A DNA stretch of 64,000 nucleotides from Paracoccaceae bacterium. GTDB taxonomy: Bacteria; Pseudomonadota; Alphaproteobacteria; Rhodobacterales; Rhodobacteraceae. Below, one piece after another: positions 37,725-46,504 of this stretch; position 1 is the first letter of the stretch, and every line of letters starts with the position of its first letter. A program made the position numbers and the translations under genes. Below the pieces are notes generated by a model, which had not been told where the DNA came from, did no database searches, and worked only from the letters and a program-made list of their open reading frames with translations. Where the stretch lies: contig JAPPHA010000039.1 in NCBI GenBank assembly GCA_028874915.1, positions 1-64,000 of the forward strand, read 5' to 3'.

Positions 37725-39710
37725 TCAGGCGTCGTCGACCGTTTCGGCTGCCGGCCGCACTCTCGCCAGGTCCGGCGGCAGGGATTCCGTTTCCAGTTCC
37801 GTGACCGCAGCCGCGAGCGGAAGGACCCGGGAGTCCCTTTGGCCAAGGCGGCGGAGAGAAACGGTCCGGTTCTCGATTTCCCGGAGACCGACGGCCAGCA
37901 GGACCGGGACCTTTCCGACCGAGTGTTCCCGAACCTTGTAGTTGATCTTCTCGTTGCGCGTATCCGCCTCGGCACGAATCCCGGCAGACCGAAGCGTTGC
38001 CACGACTTCCCCGGCATAGGCATCAGCCGCCGAGACGATCGTGGCCACGACCACTTGCCGGGGCGCCAGCCACAACGGAAACAGCCCGGCATGGTTCTCG
38101 ATCAGGATCCCGATGAAGCGCTCGAAGGAGCCGAGAATCGCGCGGTGCATCATCACCGGGTGGTGCTTGTCGCCGTCGGCACCGACGAACTCGGCGTCGA
38201 GCCGGTCCGGCAGGTTGAAGTCGGCCTGGAAAGTCCCGCACTGCCAGGCACGGCCAATGGCGTCGGTGAGGACGAAGTCGAGTTTGGGGCCATAAAACGC
38301 GCCCTCACCGGGGTCGATCTCGTAGGCGATGCCATACGCGCGTGTCGCCGACTCAAGGGCGGTTTCGGCCTTGTCCCAGATGGAGTCGGAGCCGACCCGG
38401 ACCTCGGGCCGGGTGGACAGCCGGACGCTGAACTCCGGAAATCCGAGATCGCGGTAGATGCTGGCAAGAAGTTCGATGAACCGGGCGGTCTCCGATTCGA
38501 TCTGGTCCTCGGTACAGAAGATATGAGCGTCGTCCTGGACGAATCCCCGGACCCGCATCAGTCCGTGCATCGAACCCGAACTCTCGTAACGGTGACAGGA
38601 CCCGAATTCGGCCAGCCGAAGCGGCAGGTCCCGGTAGGACTTGGTTCCTCGATTGTAGATCTGCACATGGCAGGGGCAGTTCATCGGCTTTAGAGCGTTG
38701 ACGCGTTTCTCCCGCGCATGCTCCTCGTCGATCTCGGTGATGAACATGTTCTCGCGGTATTTTTCCCAGTGGCCGGACGCCTCCCAGAGCTTCCGGTCGA
38801 CAACCTGGGGCGTGCGGACTTCCTGGTAACCCGAAGCGTCGAGCCGACGGCGCATGTAGTCTTCAAGCGCCCGGTAGACTGTCCAGCCGTTGGGGTGCCA
38901 GAACACCATTCCCGGCGCTTCCTCCTGCAAGTGGAAGAGGGCCATGGTCTTGCCGAGTTTGCGGTGGTCGCGTCGTTCCGCTTCCTCGAGCCTGTGCAGA
39001 TGGGTCTTGAGGTCGTTTCGATTGCGAAAGGCAACGCCATAGATCCGCTGCAGCATCGGGTTTCGGCTGTCGCCCCGCCAATAGGCGCCGGCTACCGAGG
39101 TCAGTCGGAAGGCATCGGCGGGAATCTGGCCCGTATGGACCAGATGCGGGCCCCGGCAGAGGTCTTGCCAATGCCCGTGCCAGTACATTCGGATGTCCTC
39201 GCCCTCGGGGATGGCCTCCACGAGCTCGACCTTGAAGGGTTCGCCCGATCGCCGGTAAAAGTCCAGGGCTCGCTGTCGATCCCACACCTCGGTTCGGACG
39301 GGGTCCCGTAGCGCGATGATCTCCCGCATACGTTTTTCGATGACGGCGAGGTCGTCGGTGGTGAACGGGACGTCTCTGTCAAAGTCGTAGTACCAGCCGT
39401 TCTCGATTACCGGGCCGATGGTCACCTTGACCTCGGGCCAGAGTTCCTGGACGGCCCGCGCCATGACATGGGCGCAGTCATGACGGATGAGCTCAAGGGC
39501 TTCCGCCTCGTCTCTCACAGTGTGGATGGACAGGGTCGCATCGGAATCGATCGGTTGCGAGAGATCGCAGTGCAGGCCATTCACGCGGCAGGACAGGGCG
39601 GCCTTCGCCAGCGACGGCGCGATATCGCGGGCAACGTCCGCGCCGGTAATTCCGACCGGGTAGACACGGATGCTCTCATCGGGAAGGGTAATGCGGATGT
39701 CGTCGGCCAT
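37725..39710 (-). CDS. thrS: Threonyl-tRNA synthetase
   Basis: This class II synthetase of 661 residues charges tRNA-Thr. Domains in order are an amino-terminal TGS domain ([20 protein letters not shown]), the editing domain with its HxxxH motif ([16 protein letters not shown], about residues 77-92), the catalytic core with [33 protein letters not shown] and the zinc ligands, and the carboxy-terminal anticodon-binding domain ([20 protein letters not shown]). The length is typical. It does not precede infC - rpmI here, as it does in gammaproteobacteria. A GAGG site lies before the ATG. A tRNA-Thr gene is present elsewhere in the window. Confidence 0.96.
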   Translation of the reverse strand: MADDIRITLPDESIRVYPVGITGADVARDIAPSLAKAALSCRVNGLHCDLSQPIDSDATLSIHTVRDEAEALELIRHDCAHVMARAVQELWPEVKVTIGPVIENGWYYDFDRDVPFTTDDLAVIEKRMREIIALRDPVRTEVWDRQRALDFYRRSGEPFKVELVEAIPEGEDIRMYWHGHWQDLCRGPHLVHTGQIPADAFRLTSVAGAYWRGDSRNPMLQRIYGVAFRNRNDLKTHLHRLEEAERRDHRKLGKTMALFHLQEEAPGMVFWHPNGWTVYRALEDYMRRRLDASGYQEVRTPQVVDRKLWEASGHWEKYRENMFITEIDEEHAREKRVNALKPMNCPCHVQIYNRGTKSYRDLPLRLAEFGSCHRYESSGSMHGLMRVRGFVQDDAHIFCTEDQIESETARFIELLASIYRDLGFPEFSVRLSTRPEVRVGSDSIWDKAETALESATRAYGIAYEIDPGEGAFYGPKLDFVLTDAIGRAWQCGTFQADFNLPDRLDAEFVGADGDKHHPVMMHRAILGSFERFIGILIENHAGLFPLWLAPRQVVVATIVSAADAYAGEVVATLRSAGIRAEADTRNEKINYKVREHSVGKVPVLLAVGLREIENRTVSLRRLGQRDSRVLPLAAAVTELETESLPPDLARVRPAAETVDDA

Positions 39711-40282
39711 CGTTCTGCCTCATCGTCGTTTTGGCGCCCACGGAACGCCCGGTTGCGGAGGTCGGTGATGTGATCCCGTGCTGGGCCGTTGTCAACGGCG
39801 AACCGGTCTCGATCCGGGGAAATTGGTGCCACTGTGACGCTAGGGTCTTCGGGGCCTGCCTTTGGATCCCGCGCGATTCTTCTCTTCGGCAGCCTCGCGG
39901 ACCTGAAGCCAGGACGGCTGTCCATGTGAATCGCGTATTTCACGTGCTTGGTTGGCGCGACGGAATCCAGGGTGAGGGAGTGACGGTTCGTGGCGGAGAT
40001 CAATGTCCCAAACGTGCGGCCGCCTGAACGACTTGCAGTAAGCGTGTGATGATGAGCTGCCTCGTGGCTGGCGGTCGAGAACACGGACATCCTGCAACCG
40101 GGCGGAGTGTTTCCGGTTTCGGACCCAGACCGATCGCGAATTGTGCACAGTCGTGCTGTCCACCAGCCTGTCGAACAAATGCCGAGCCTCGGCGAGGACC
40201 GGCTTTGAGGCGAAGCCAGAGGACTTCGAGATGCGGGCCTCTTGGATTCCCGACATTCAGGACCGATATTGCACGTGAAAAA
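39711..40282. other. Intergenic stretch before the dual-ATPase operon, nothing recognised
   Basis: About 570 bases lie between divergent thrS and the ATPase operon. Minus-strand open frames at 39840-40256 and 40000-40554 carry no known motif, and the second overlaps the ATPase gene, so both are treated as chance frames. Composition falls from about 65% G+C near thrS towards A+T-rich sequence at the right end, marking the edge of the accessory segment. Confidence 0.4.
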
Positions 40283-40325
40283 TGACGTACGTTGTTATTG
40301 ACGTACGTTGAATTAAACGTATATT
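40283..40325 (+). promoter_or_regulatory. Promoter and repeated palindromic operator of the dual-ATPase operon
   Basis: Two identical 12-base copies of TGACGTACGTTG (40283-40294 and 40299-40310), each holding the palindrome ACGTACGT, start 16 bases apart; a half-related ACGTATAT follows at 40317. A sigma-70-type promoter overlaps them: TTGACG at 40298-40303, a 16-base spacer and TATATT at 40320-40325. An AGGAGG ribosome site (40334-40339) and the ATG at 40348 follow directly, so the leader would be very short. The second repeat covers the -35 box, which suggests repression by a dimeric DNA-binding protein. Confidence 0.65.
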
Positions 40326-40347
40326 GACGATTCAGGAGGAACTGGCC

Positions 40348-41517
40348 ATGCAAATCAACCCCGGCGGTCGGCTGGACATCAAGGATGTGATTGGCCGAGA
40401 TGACGAGATCGATAGATACTGGCAGGTCCTGGAACGCCAAGGGCTCATCATTTCCGCAGAGCGACGTATCGGCAAAACCCATTTTGTCCTGAAAATGCGT
40501 GATGAGTGTCGAACGGGTTACCTGCCGTATTATCAGGATCTTGAGGCCGTCCACTCGATTGCAGACCTCATCCGCTCAATTTACGGAACCGTTCAACAGT
40601 CTTCGACCACGTCGTCCAAAGTCAAGGCGTTTATTGCCAAGTGGTCCGGCTGGTTCCCGAACCGGGTTGCAGGCATCGACCTGCCAAAGACTGACGACAC
40701 CTGGAAGGATCTCATTTCAAACGTGTTCGCTGACCTCATCCAAATTGCCGGCGATCAGCGCATCGTGATGCTCTGGGATGAATTTCCACTCATGCTGCAC
40801 AACCTCCAACGCAGTATGGGGCCTGACTCGGCCATGCAACTTCTCGATCACCTGCGTGCCATACGCCTTGCCCATGCGGATAAAATGCGATTCCTGTTCA
40901 CGGGTTCAATCGGTCTTCACCTCGTGCTTCGATCTTTGCACACGGCAGGACATGCCAATCAACCCGTCAATGACATGATGTCGCTAACAGTCCCACCTAT
41001 GGCGCACCGAAAAACTTGCGAACTTGCCAAAGCACTGCTTGAGGGAACTCGCGCCAACCCGGCACAAATCCCTGATCTGGCTGAGCTGATTGCCAATGAG
41101 GTCGGCGGTTTTCCCTACTATGTCCACCATGTTGTCGACCAGCTTGACCAGATGCCACATCCCCCTTCTCTTCAAGATGTATCGGTTGCCGTGGACACAC
41201 TCGTTTACGCCCCTCACGATCCAGCGAATCTCGGCCACTATGCGGCCCGCATGTCAACCTACTACTCAGACAACGAGCGATCGCGCGCCCTGACCGTCCT
41301 CGATACTATTGCCGGTCTGGCATCGCCAATACCTGTCCCGGAACTTCTCAATCTGTGCAGGTACAGGGAACCATCGTTGTCGATCGAACAATTTCGCGAT
41401 GTCCTGACGATTCTGGCGGAGGACCACTACATTGAACCGCGCAAGTACAACGGCCTCAAGACCTACGACTTCCGTTGGCAACTCGGCAAGAGATGGTGGA
41501 AGGAGACACGGCTATGA
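40348..41517 (+). CDS. P-loop ATPase with C-terminal winged-helix-like region, gene 1 of dual-ATPase operon
   Basis: This 389-residue cytoplasmic protein is a P-loop ATPase of the broad AAA_16/archaeal-ATPase/STAND-like group; I do not recognise a characterised relative. The Walker A at 37-44 is AERRIGKT, with alanine in place of the usual first glycine; Walker B is IVMLWDEFPLML (D144, E145), and a sensor-like FLFTGSIGL follows near 182-190. The tail (about 310-389, ERSRALTVLDTIAGL, LLNLCRYREP, LTILAEDHYIEP) looks like a winged helix. The start at 40348 has an AGGAGG site; an earlier in-frame TTG is unsupported. It overlaps the next gene by four bases (ATGA), so the two are coupled. Composition is about 50% G+C in sampled lines, far below the neighbours, which suggests transfer. 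Confidence 0.72.
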   Translation: MQINPGGRLDIKDVIGRDDEIDRYWQVLERQGLIISAERRIGKTHFVLKMRDECRTGYLPYYQDLEAVHSIADLIRSIYGTVQQSSTTSSKVKAFIAKWSGWFPNRVAGIDLPKTDDTWKDLISNVFADLIQIAGDQRIVMLWDEFPLMLHNLQRSMGPDSAMQLLDHLRAIRLAHADKMRFLFTGSIGLHLVLRSLHTAGHANQPVNDMMSLTVPPMAHRKTCELAKALLEGTRANPAQIPDLAELIANEVGGFPYYVHHVVDQLDQMPHPPSLQDVSVAVDTLVYAPHDPANLGHYAARMSTYYSDNERSRALTVLDTIAGLASPIPVPELLNLCRYREPSLSIEQFRDVLTILAEDHYIEPRKYNGLKTYDFRWQLGKRWWKETRL

Positions 41518-44429
41518 GACAGGGATTCCTGCGTCGTTCTCGTTTCAGCCCGGGAAACATGAGTCATGAATCGCTGGAGGCTCTGTTTGTCGGACGTCAT
41601 GACGTTTTGGACGATGTGTTGTCTCGCATCACCCGATCGATTCAAAACCCTGAAAAACATTTCATTCTTCTTGTCGGACCAAGGGGTTCGGGAAAGACAC
41701 ATTTTCTTGCACTTGCCCACAATCGCCTGATGGATTGGTTGGGCGAGGCTGATGTCCGGGACAAGGTCGAAATTGCGGTGCTCAAAGAGGAGGAGTGGGG
41801 TGTCGCATCATATCTCGACTTTGTCGTTCGGATCCTGAGAGCCCTTGCACGCACGATCCCGGGCCTCAGTAAGGACATCGCCGAAATCTACGACAGGTTC
41901 TCCAGGGAACCCGCTGCCGCCGAGGCTCTGGCCCTGGAACGGCTTCGGCAGCACACCCACGACAAGACACTCGTACTTCTTTGCGAGAACTTGGCAGACC
42001 TTTTCCATGGCCTGGATGAGAAAGGCCAAAAACAGTGGCGGGCGACCATTCAGGAAGATGGCAATTGGACCATCCTGGCATCGACTCCAACACTGTTCGC
42101 CGGCCTCACACATCAGGACAGCCCTTTCTATGGATTCTTCACCATTCGTCCGTTGAAAGCAATCGACCTCGATACCGGGATTGAATTGCTAGTCAAGAAG
42201 GCTGTGCATGAGGGGAATTTGGATCTTGCAGACTTTCTTCGTACGCCACTTGGCCGCGCCCGTGCACGGGCCATCCATCATCTTGCCGCGGGCAATCATC
42301 GGGCATACGTAATTCTGTTCGACTTCCTCGACAGGGAGTCTCTTGATGACCTGGTCGAACCGTTCATGCACATGGTCGATGATCTGACACCATACTACCA
42401 AGACAGGATGCGGCAACTACCACCCGCACAACGCAAGATAGTCGAATTCCTTTGCTTCCAAAGCAAACCCATGTCGGTCAAGGACATTTCGTCGCCTTGC
42501 CTGATGTCGCACCAGACTGCCACCAAACAAATCGGAGCGCTTGAAACCGCAGGATTCGTCAATCGAATTCGCTTCGGGCGCAACACCTACTGCGAACTCT
42601 CTGAACCGTTGATGAGAATATGCATTGAAGTCAAAGACAACACAACTCAGCACTTCCGTCTTTTGGTCGAATTCCTTCGCCATTGGTTCACGACCCGCGA
42701 ACTCGAGCGGAGACGGTTTGCGTTTCAGCGCGATGATCACACAATCGAATTCGACAGCATCCATGTTGCAGAAGCGGTCCGATGTTCTCATGCGGACACT
42801 CAGGAACCATTCATCGACGCACTTAACGCTGAAGCGGACAGGTGTTGGGATGCTGATGACTACAAGGGGCTGGCGAAAATACAAGAAGTCTTGGCGCGCG
42901 ATAGCGGTAGCGTTGAGGATTATTTTGTGTGGGTGATGGCTCTTGTTAGAGCGGGCAACGCTCAATCTGCTATCGAGATCGGAAAGGAAGCCATCGGAAA
43001 GTACCCAGATCACCAAGGACTCAATTTCTGGCTCGCCCACGCGTTTCTGGCCGAAAATCGCTTTGTGGAAGCACTCTCTACAGTAGATCATTCGATCGCC
43101 TGCGCTGGTGAAGTGCCCGGCGGCCAGTGTCTTCGAGTCGACATCCTGATTCAGCTCGGGCGATTTGAGGATGCGATCCACGCGGCCGAAGCCGTGCTCG
43201 CTGTAGATCCTGACCACTGGCACAGCTTCGGGCAATTGATCACTGCGCTGGTTTCTTTGGGACGACTTCGAGATGCTGAGACGTGTGCTCGAGATCTGGT
43301 TCGGTTTGCACATGCCGAGCCGGCCGCATTCTATGCGGCATCGAGGTTCTACCTGTCACAAGATCAGTTGGATCACGCTCTTTTGCTCGCCGACACTGTG
43401 TTGAACAATGATCCCGATCATCACGAGGCACGCCGGCTGCGCGGCTACATTCTATTCAAAACGGCGAACTATCGCCGTGCCAGTGAGGAACTGCAAATAT
43501 TCGCATCTCATCACCCGGACTCCGTGTCCACTCACTGCTGGCTGGCCGACTCGTTATTTCATTCCGGTGACTGGGAAGATGCCACTCGTATCGCGGAACA
43601 CCTCATTGAAATCGACCCGGCGCATTCTCACGCGTACCATGTGCTAGGTCAGGCACTGATCAAGCTCGACCGGCCTGGCAATGCCATTGCCGCCTTCGAC
43701 AATCTCTTGGCGACCGACGATTACGAATCGTTGTTGGGGGCGGCCTCGGGGATGCGGAGCATTGGAGACTATGATGCAGCCCGAAAGTACATTGAACGGG
43801 CCGTTGAGCTGCAGCCCGACGATCGAGAAATCTGGATTGAACGGACTCTTCTCCACATCGACGAGAGGGCGTTTGATGCGGCTGTCAAGAGTTCCGCGAA
43901 GGTTGCATCACTGGAGGGCGCTTCGCTCCTTGGACGCCTTCTCGCCACTCAGGTGGCCGCTGCAACTGTGCCCCTGCACGTCGCGCTCGAAAAACTTGAA
44001 CGTTGCGTTGAACCCGAGGAATTCAATCATGACAATATGCACATCAAATCCACGGCTGGAATTCTGTCCATCTCCGTGCTTAATTTTGGCCCCCAGTTCC
44101 TGCCCCAAGGCTTGGAGACGCTTAAGGTACTTCTGAAGGACATACTCGACGAGGGAGTTCTTGGCGCGATCCTGACCGACTTCCTCAACGAAAGTGTCGG
44201 TGACGGCTTTTCGGGGTCTCTTGCGGAATGGGAGGTGGCCCTGGATCGTCTGGCTCATTCTTTGGTCGACGCCCCTGATTGTCGAATCCCCGTCGATATG
44301 CTGCGGGCAGCGGTGAGGTTTTCCAAGACAAGTGATCAAAGGCATCTGTTGGGCTTGCCGCTAGAACAACGACAACTGTTGGAGGACGCTCTTACCCAGG
44401 CAACTCCCCAACAATCCCGTCGAAACTAG
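41514..44429 (+). CDS. STAND-like ATPase - winged helix - TPR protein, gene 2 of dual-ATPase operon
   Basis: This 971-residue protein has an amino-terminal P-loop NTPase domain with a canonical Walker A at 55-62 (GPRGSGKT) after the lead-in LFVGRHDVLDDVLSRI; the Walker B-like strand LVLLCENLADLFHGLDEKG near 152-170 has a cysteine where the aspartate is usual. A MarR-like winged helix follows at about 305-365 (RKIVEFLCFQSKPMSVKDIS, SHQTATKQIGALETAGFV). From about 430 to 800 there is an array of TPR-type helical repeats (GLNFWLAHAFLAENRFVEAL, AVDPDHWH, LNNDPDHHEARRLRGYI, EIDPAHSHAYHVLGQALIK). NTPase - winged helix - TPR is the architecture of STAND signalling proteins that sense a ligand and oligomerise. 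No nuclease or other effector domain is visible. The function is unknown. Confidence 0.75.
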   Translation: MRQGFLRRSRFSPGNMSHESLEALFVGRHDVLDDVLSRITRSIQNPEKHFILLVGPRGSGKTHFLALAHNRLMDWLGEADVRDKVEIAVLKEEEWGVASYLDFVVRILRALARTIPGLSKDIAEIYDRFSREPAAAEALALERLRQHTHDKTLVLLCENLADLFHGLDEKGQKQWRATIQEDGNWTILASTPTLFAGLTHQDSPFYGFFTIRPLKAIDLDTGIELLVKKAVHEGNLDLADFLRTPLGRARARAIHHLAAGNHRAYVILFDFLDRESLDDLVEPFMHMVDDLTPYYQDRMRQLPPAQRKIVEFLCFQSKPMSVKDISSPCLMSHQTATKQIGALETAGFVNRIRFGRNTYCELSEPLMRICIEVKDNTTQHFRLLVEFLRHWFTTRELERRRFAFQRDDHTIEFDSIHVAEAVRCSHADTQEPFIDALNAEADRCWDADDYKGLAKIQEVLARDSGSVEDYFVWVMALVRAGNAQSAIEIGKEAIGKYPDHQGLNFWLAHAFLAENRFVEALSTVDHSIACAGEVPGGQCLRVDILIQLGRFEDAIHAAEAVLAVDPDHWHSFGQLITALVSLGRLRDAETCARDLVRFAHAEPAAFYAASRFYLSQDQLDHALLLADTVLNNDPDHHEARRLRGYILFKTANYRRASEELQIFASHHPDSVSTHCWLADSLFHSGDWEDATRIAEHLIEIDPAHSHAYHVLGQALIKLDRPGNAIAAFDNLLATDDYESLLGAASGMRSIGDYDAARKYIERAVELQPDDREIWIERTLLHIDERAFDAAVKSSAKVASLEGASLLGRLLATQVAAATVPLHVALEKLERCVEPEEFNHDNMHIKSTAGILSISVLNFGPQFLPQGLETLKVLLKDILDEGVLGAILTDFLNESVGDGFSGSLAEWEVALDRLAHSLVDAPDCRIPVDMLRAAVRFSKTSDQRHLLGLPLEQRQLLEDALTQATPQQSRRN

Positions 44430-45303
44430 AAATCCCGTTGCTGTTTGAATTCGGAAATGTTTGGGGGTTTGTTCACCTAGTCCACGGGATGGGAGATATT
44501 TCCAAGATGGCACGAACTCTGGCATCTCTGCCAAATTGACTGCGGGTTCTCGAACGTTATGGACATTGGCGCGATAGTACGGTCTGCTCCGTAGCAGGCG
44601 GTCCGGCAGGTGTCGCAGTGCACGGACAGGCCAGCGCGGGAAGTCGGCTCGTGACGGCAGCAATGAGGGTCTCCCTTGTGATCGCAATGGTCCCATTTCG
44701 GTAAATCTCGACGCAGGAGACGCTGTGTCGCCGGATGGTCAGTCTCCGCTGAATCTCGCCCGTATGTCTGACATCCGTGTTGGCCAAATTGTTGACTTCC
44801 CCTGCATTGACATGGCTCGGAAAGGACCCGTTCAGGGTGCTAATGGAGGCGGGCGTGTGGCCGCTGGCGTTGCCGTCGGCTGTTGGTAATGGGCGTCTGG
44901 GTCGTTTCGTGGGGATTGACGGTTCGACACTGGCTGCTCTGGACGAGGCGATGAGACGGGTGCACCTCGGTCCGCTCGCTTCGACCAGATGCGTTCGACA
45001 TTTCCAAAACCGCGGCTGACGGACTTGCCGGAAATCGATTGGGGGTTTTGATCGCCGGTTGGGCGGGCCTTCCGATCATCGTGCCAAGGTCCACGGACCG
45101 ATGCCATGTTCCCGAATCAGCATGCCCGTGTATCAGGAGTTCCCGGGGTTCAGTTTCACTGCATCCCGGGGAACATAAGGCGTTGCCTTCTTCAGCGCTT
45201 GATGCCCGAAAGGGCAGCCCGTATTCCAGTGATGCGGATCGGCGGGGGCAATTTTGCGGCGGCGGTCCACGGATTGCCATGGATGGGAAAGGCCAAGGCC
45301 GGA
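44430..45303. other. Intergenic stretch after the dual-ATPase operon, nothing firmly recognised
   Basis: About 870 bases lie here without a supportable gene. Around 44880-44970 the plus frame reads LGRFVGIDGSTLAALDEAMR, which resembles the last helix of MazF/PemK toxins, but the rest of such a protein is absent. The region is probably decayed sequence at the right edge of the accessory segment. Confidence 0.4.
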
Positions 45304-46065
45304 ATGGAAACGGAATTCCTCGAAACCCGCCAGGGCCGGCGAATTGCCTTTCATCGAACCCCTGGGCGTTCACCGGGGGTCGTCTTTCTTGGCGGATTTT
45401 CGTCCGACATGGAAGGCACCAAGGCGCTCTTCCTGGAGGACTGGGCACGCACGGCGGGTCAGTCCTTCCTGCGGTTCGACTATTCCGGTCACGGCCAATC
45501 ATCGGGCGAATTCGTCGACGGTTGCATCGGCGATTGGGCCGACGACGCGATCGAGGTGATTCAGTCGAGTACCGAAGGGCCGCAGGTCATGGTCGGCTCG
45601 TCGATGGGGGGCTGGATCGCGCTCCTCGTGGCACGGGCGTTGCCGAAACGGGTTGCCGGCATCGTGGGCATTGCCGCGGCCCCGGATTTCACCGAGGATC
45701 TCACCTGGGCCGAACTCTCGCCGTCGGAACGGGAGACCCTGCGGACGGAAGGGCATATCGAACTGCCGTCAGACTATTCGGACGAACCCTATGTCTTCAC
45801 CTGGAAGTTGATCGAAGACGGTCGCGAACACCTGGTTCTCCGGGATCCCCTGGTCCTGGACATGCCCGTGAGACTCCTGCACGGGACCGCCGATCAGGAC
45901 GTCAGGATGTCAGTTCCGCTCGCGCTCCTCGATCATGCTCGATCGCCGGACATGCGCCTCACGCTTGTGAAGGACTCCGATCACCGGTTCTCCGCGCCGG
46001 AGAATCTGGCGTTGATCCAGAGTACCGTCGAGTCCGTCATTGCGGTGCTGAAATCGGAGCGTTGA
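45304..46065 (+). CDS. Alpha/beta hydrolase
   Basis: This 253-residue cytoplasmic hydrolase has the nucleophile elbow VMVGSSMGGWIALLVA (G-x-S-x-G), an oxyanion strand VVFLGGFSSDMEGTKA and a late D...H pair (LLHGTADQDVRMS, VKDSDHRFSAPEN) that complete the triad. RFDYSGHGQSSGEF is the usual strand-4 segment. The sequence resembles the ABHD10/palmitoyl-protein-thioesterase-like subgroup common in alphaproteobacteria, whose bacterial substrate is unknown. The start is uncertain: 45304 (METEFLE) and 45283 (MGKAKAG) are both possible, and an open frame reaches further. Confidence 0.85.
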   Translation: METEFLETRQGRRIAFHRTPGRSPGVVFLGGFSSDMEGTKALFLEDWARTAGQSFLRFDYSGHGQSSGEFVDGCIGDWADDAIEVIQSSTEGPQVMVGSSMGGWIALLVARALPKRVAGIVGIAAAPDFTEDLTWAELSPSERETLRTEGHIELPSDYSDEPYVFTWKLIEDGREHLVLRDPLVLDMPVRLLHGTADQDVRMSVPLALLDHARSPDMRLTLVKDSDHRFSAPENLALIQSTVESVIAVLKSER

Positions 46066-46114
46066 CAGTTCCACAGTCCGGGTGACTCGCACGCGACCGG
46101 AGGACCATCCGCAT

Positions 46115-46318
46115 TCAGAGCAACATCCCGAATATAACAAGAGCCAGTCCGATGACGGAAACCAGCAAAGAGGCCAGGTTCCACGGGATGAGGCGTCCCA
46201 GGCGTTCGGCGAGATCGGTTCCGGTCTGCCCGGACCTGCGGGCACGATAGGCGCCGACGGCGCAGCCGAGGAGGCCGGCAACGCCCAAGAGGGTCACAGC
46301 GATTCCGGCGATCAACAT
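46115..46318 (-). CDS. Small two-helix membrane protein
   Basis: This 67-residue protein is hydrophobic at both ends: LIAGIAVTLLGVAGLLGCAV (about 2-21) and ASLLVSVIGLALVIFGMLL (49-67), joined by a charged loop AYRARRSGQTGTDLAERLGR. Both segments should span the inner membrane. The ATG at 46318 has a GGAGGACC site nine bases upstream, better than the in-frame start 57 bases earlier. It is convergent with the hydrolase gene. I recognise only the general form; no function can be given. Confidence 0.7.
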   Translation of the reverse strand: MLIAGIAVTLLGVAGLLGCAVGAYRARRSGQTGTDLAERLGRLIPWNLASLLVSVIGLALVIFGMLL

Positions 46319-46504
46319 TCGGCTGGGTCCTCCACGACAGGCGGTTCGCATAGCCTTCTCGGGACAACCGGGCAAGTCGGCTCCGGACCCGGGCCGCCAA
46401 TCCGGTCCGGTTTTCGGCCGATGAAGCCGATCGGGTTGTGCCAGCGATTGGCATCACCGGTCCCCGTAGACAGGCTGCATTCCCTTCGGTAAAGCGCTCC
46501 CGAC

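Noticed and set aside
40000-40554. A 184-codon minus-strand frame across the promoter of the dual-ATPase operon
   Set aside because: It overlaps both the promoter repeats and the start of the well-supported ATPase gene and contains no motif, so it is a chance frame.
44777-45019. Possible MazF/PemK toxin fragment
   Set aside because: Only a short helix-like match (LGRFVGIDGSTLAALDEAMR) is present; no beta-barrel core, no catalytic residues and no antitoxin were found.
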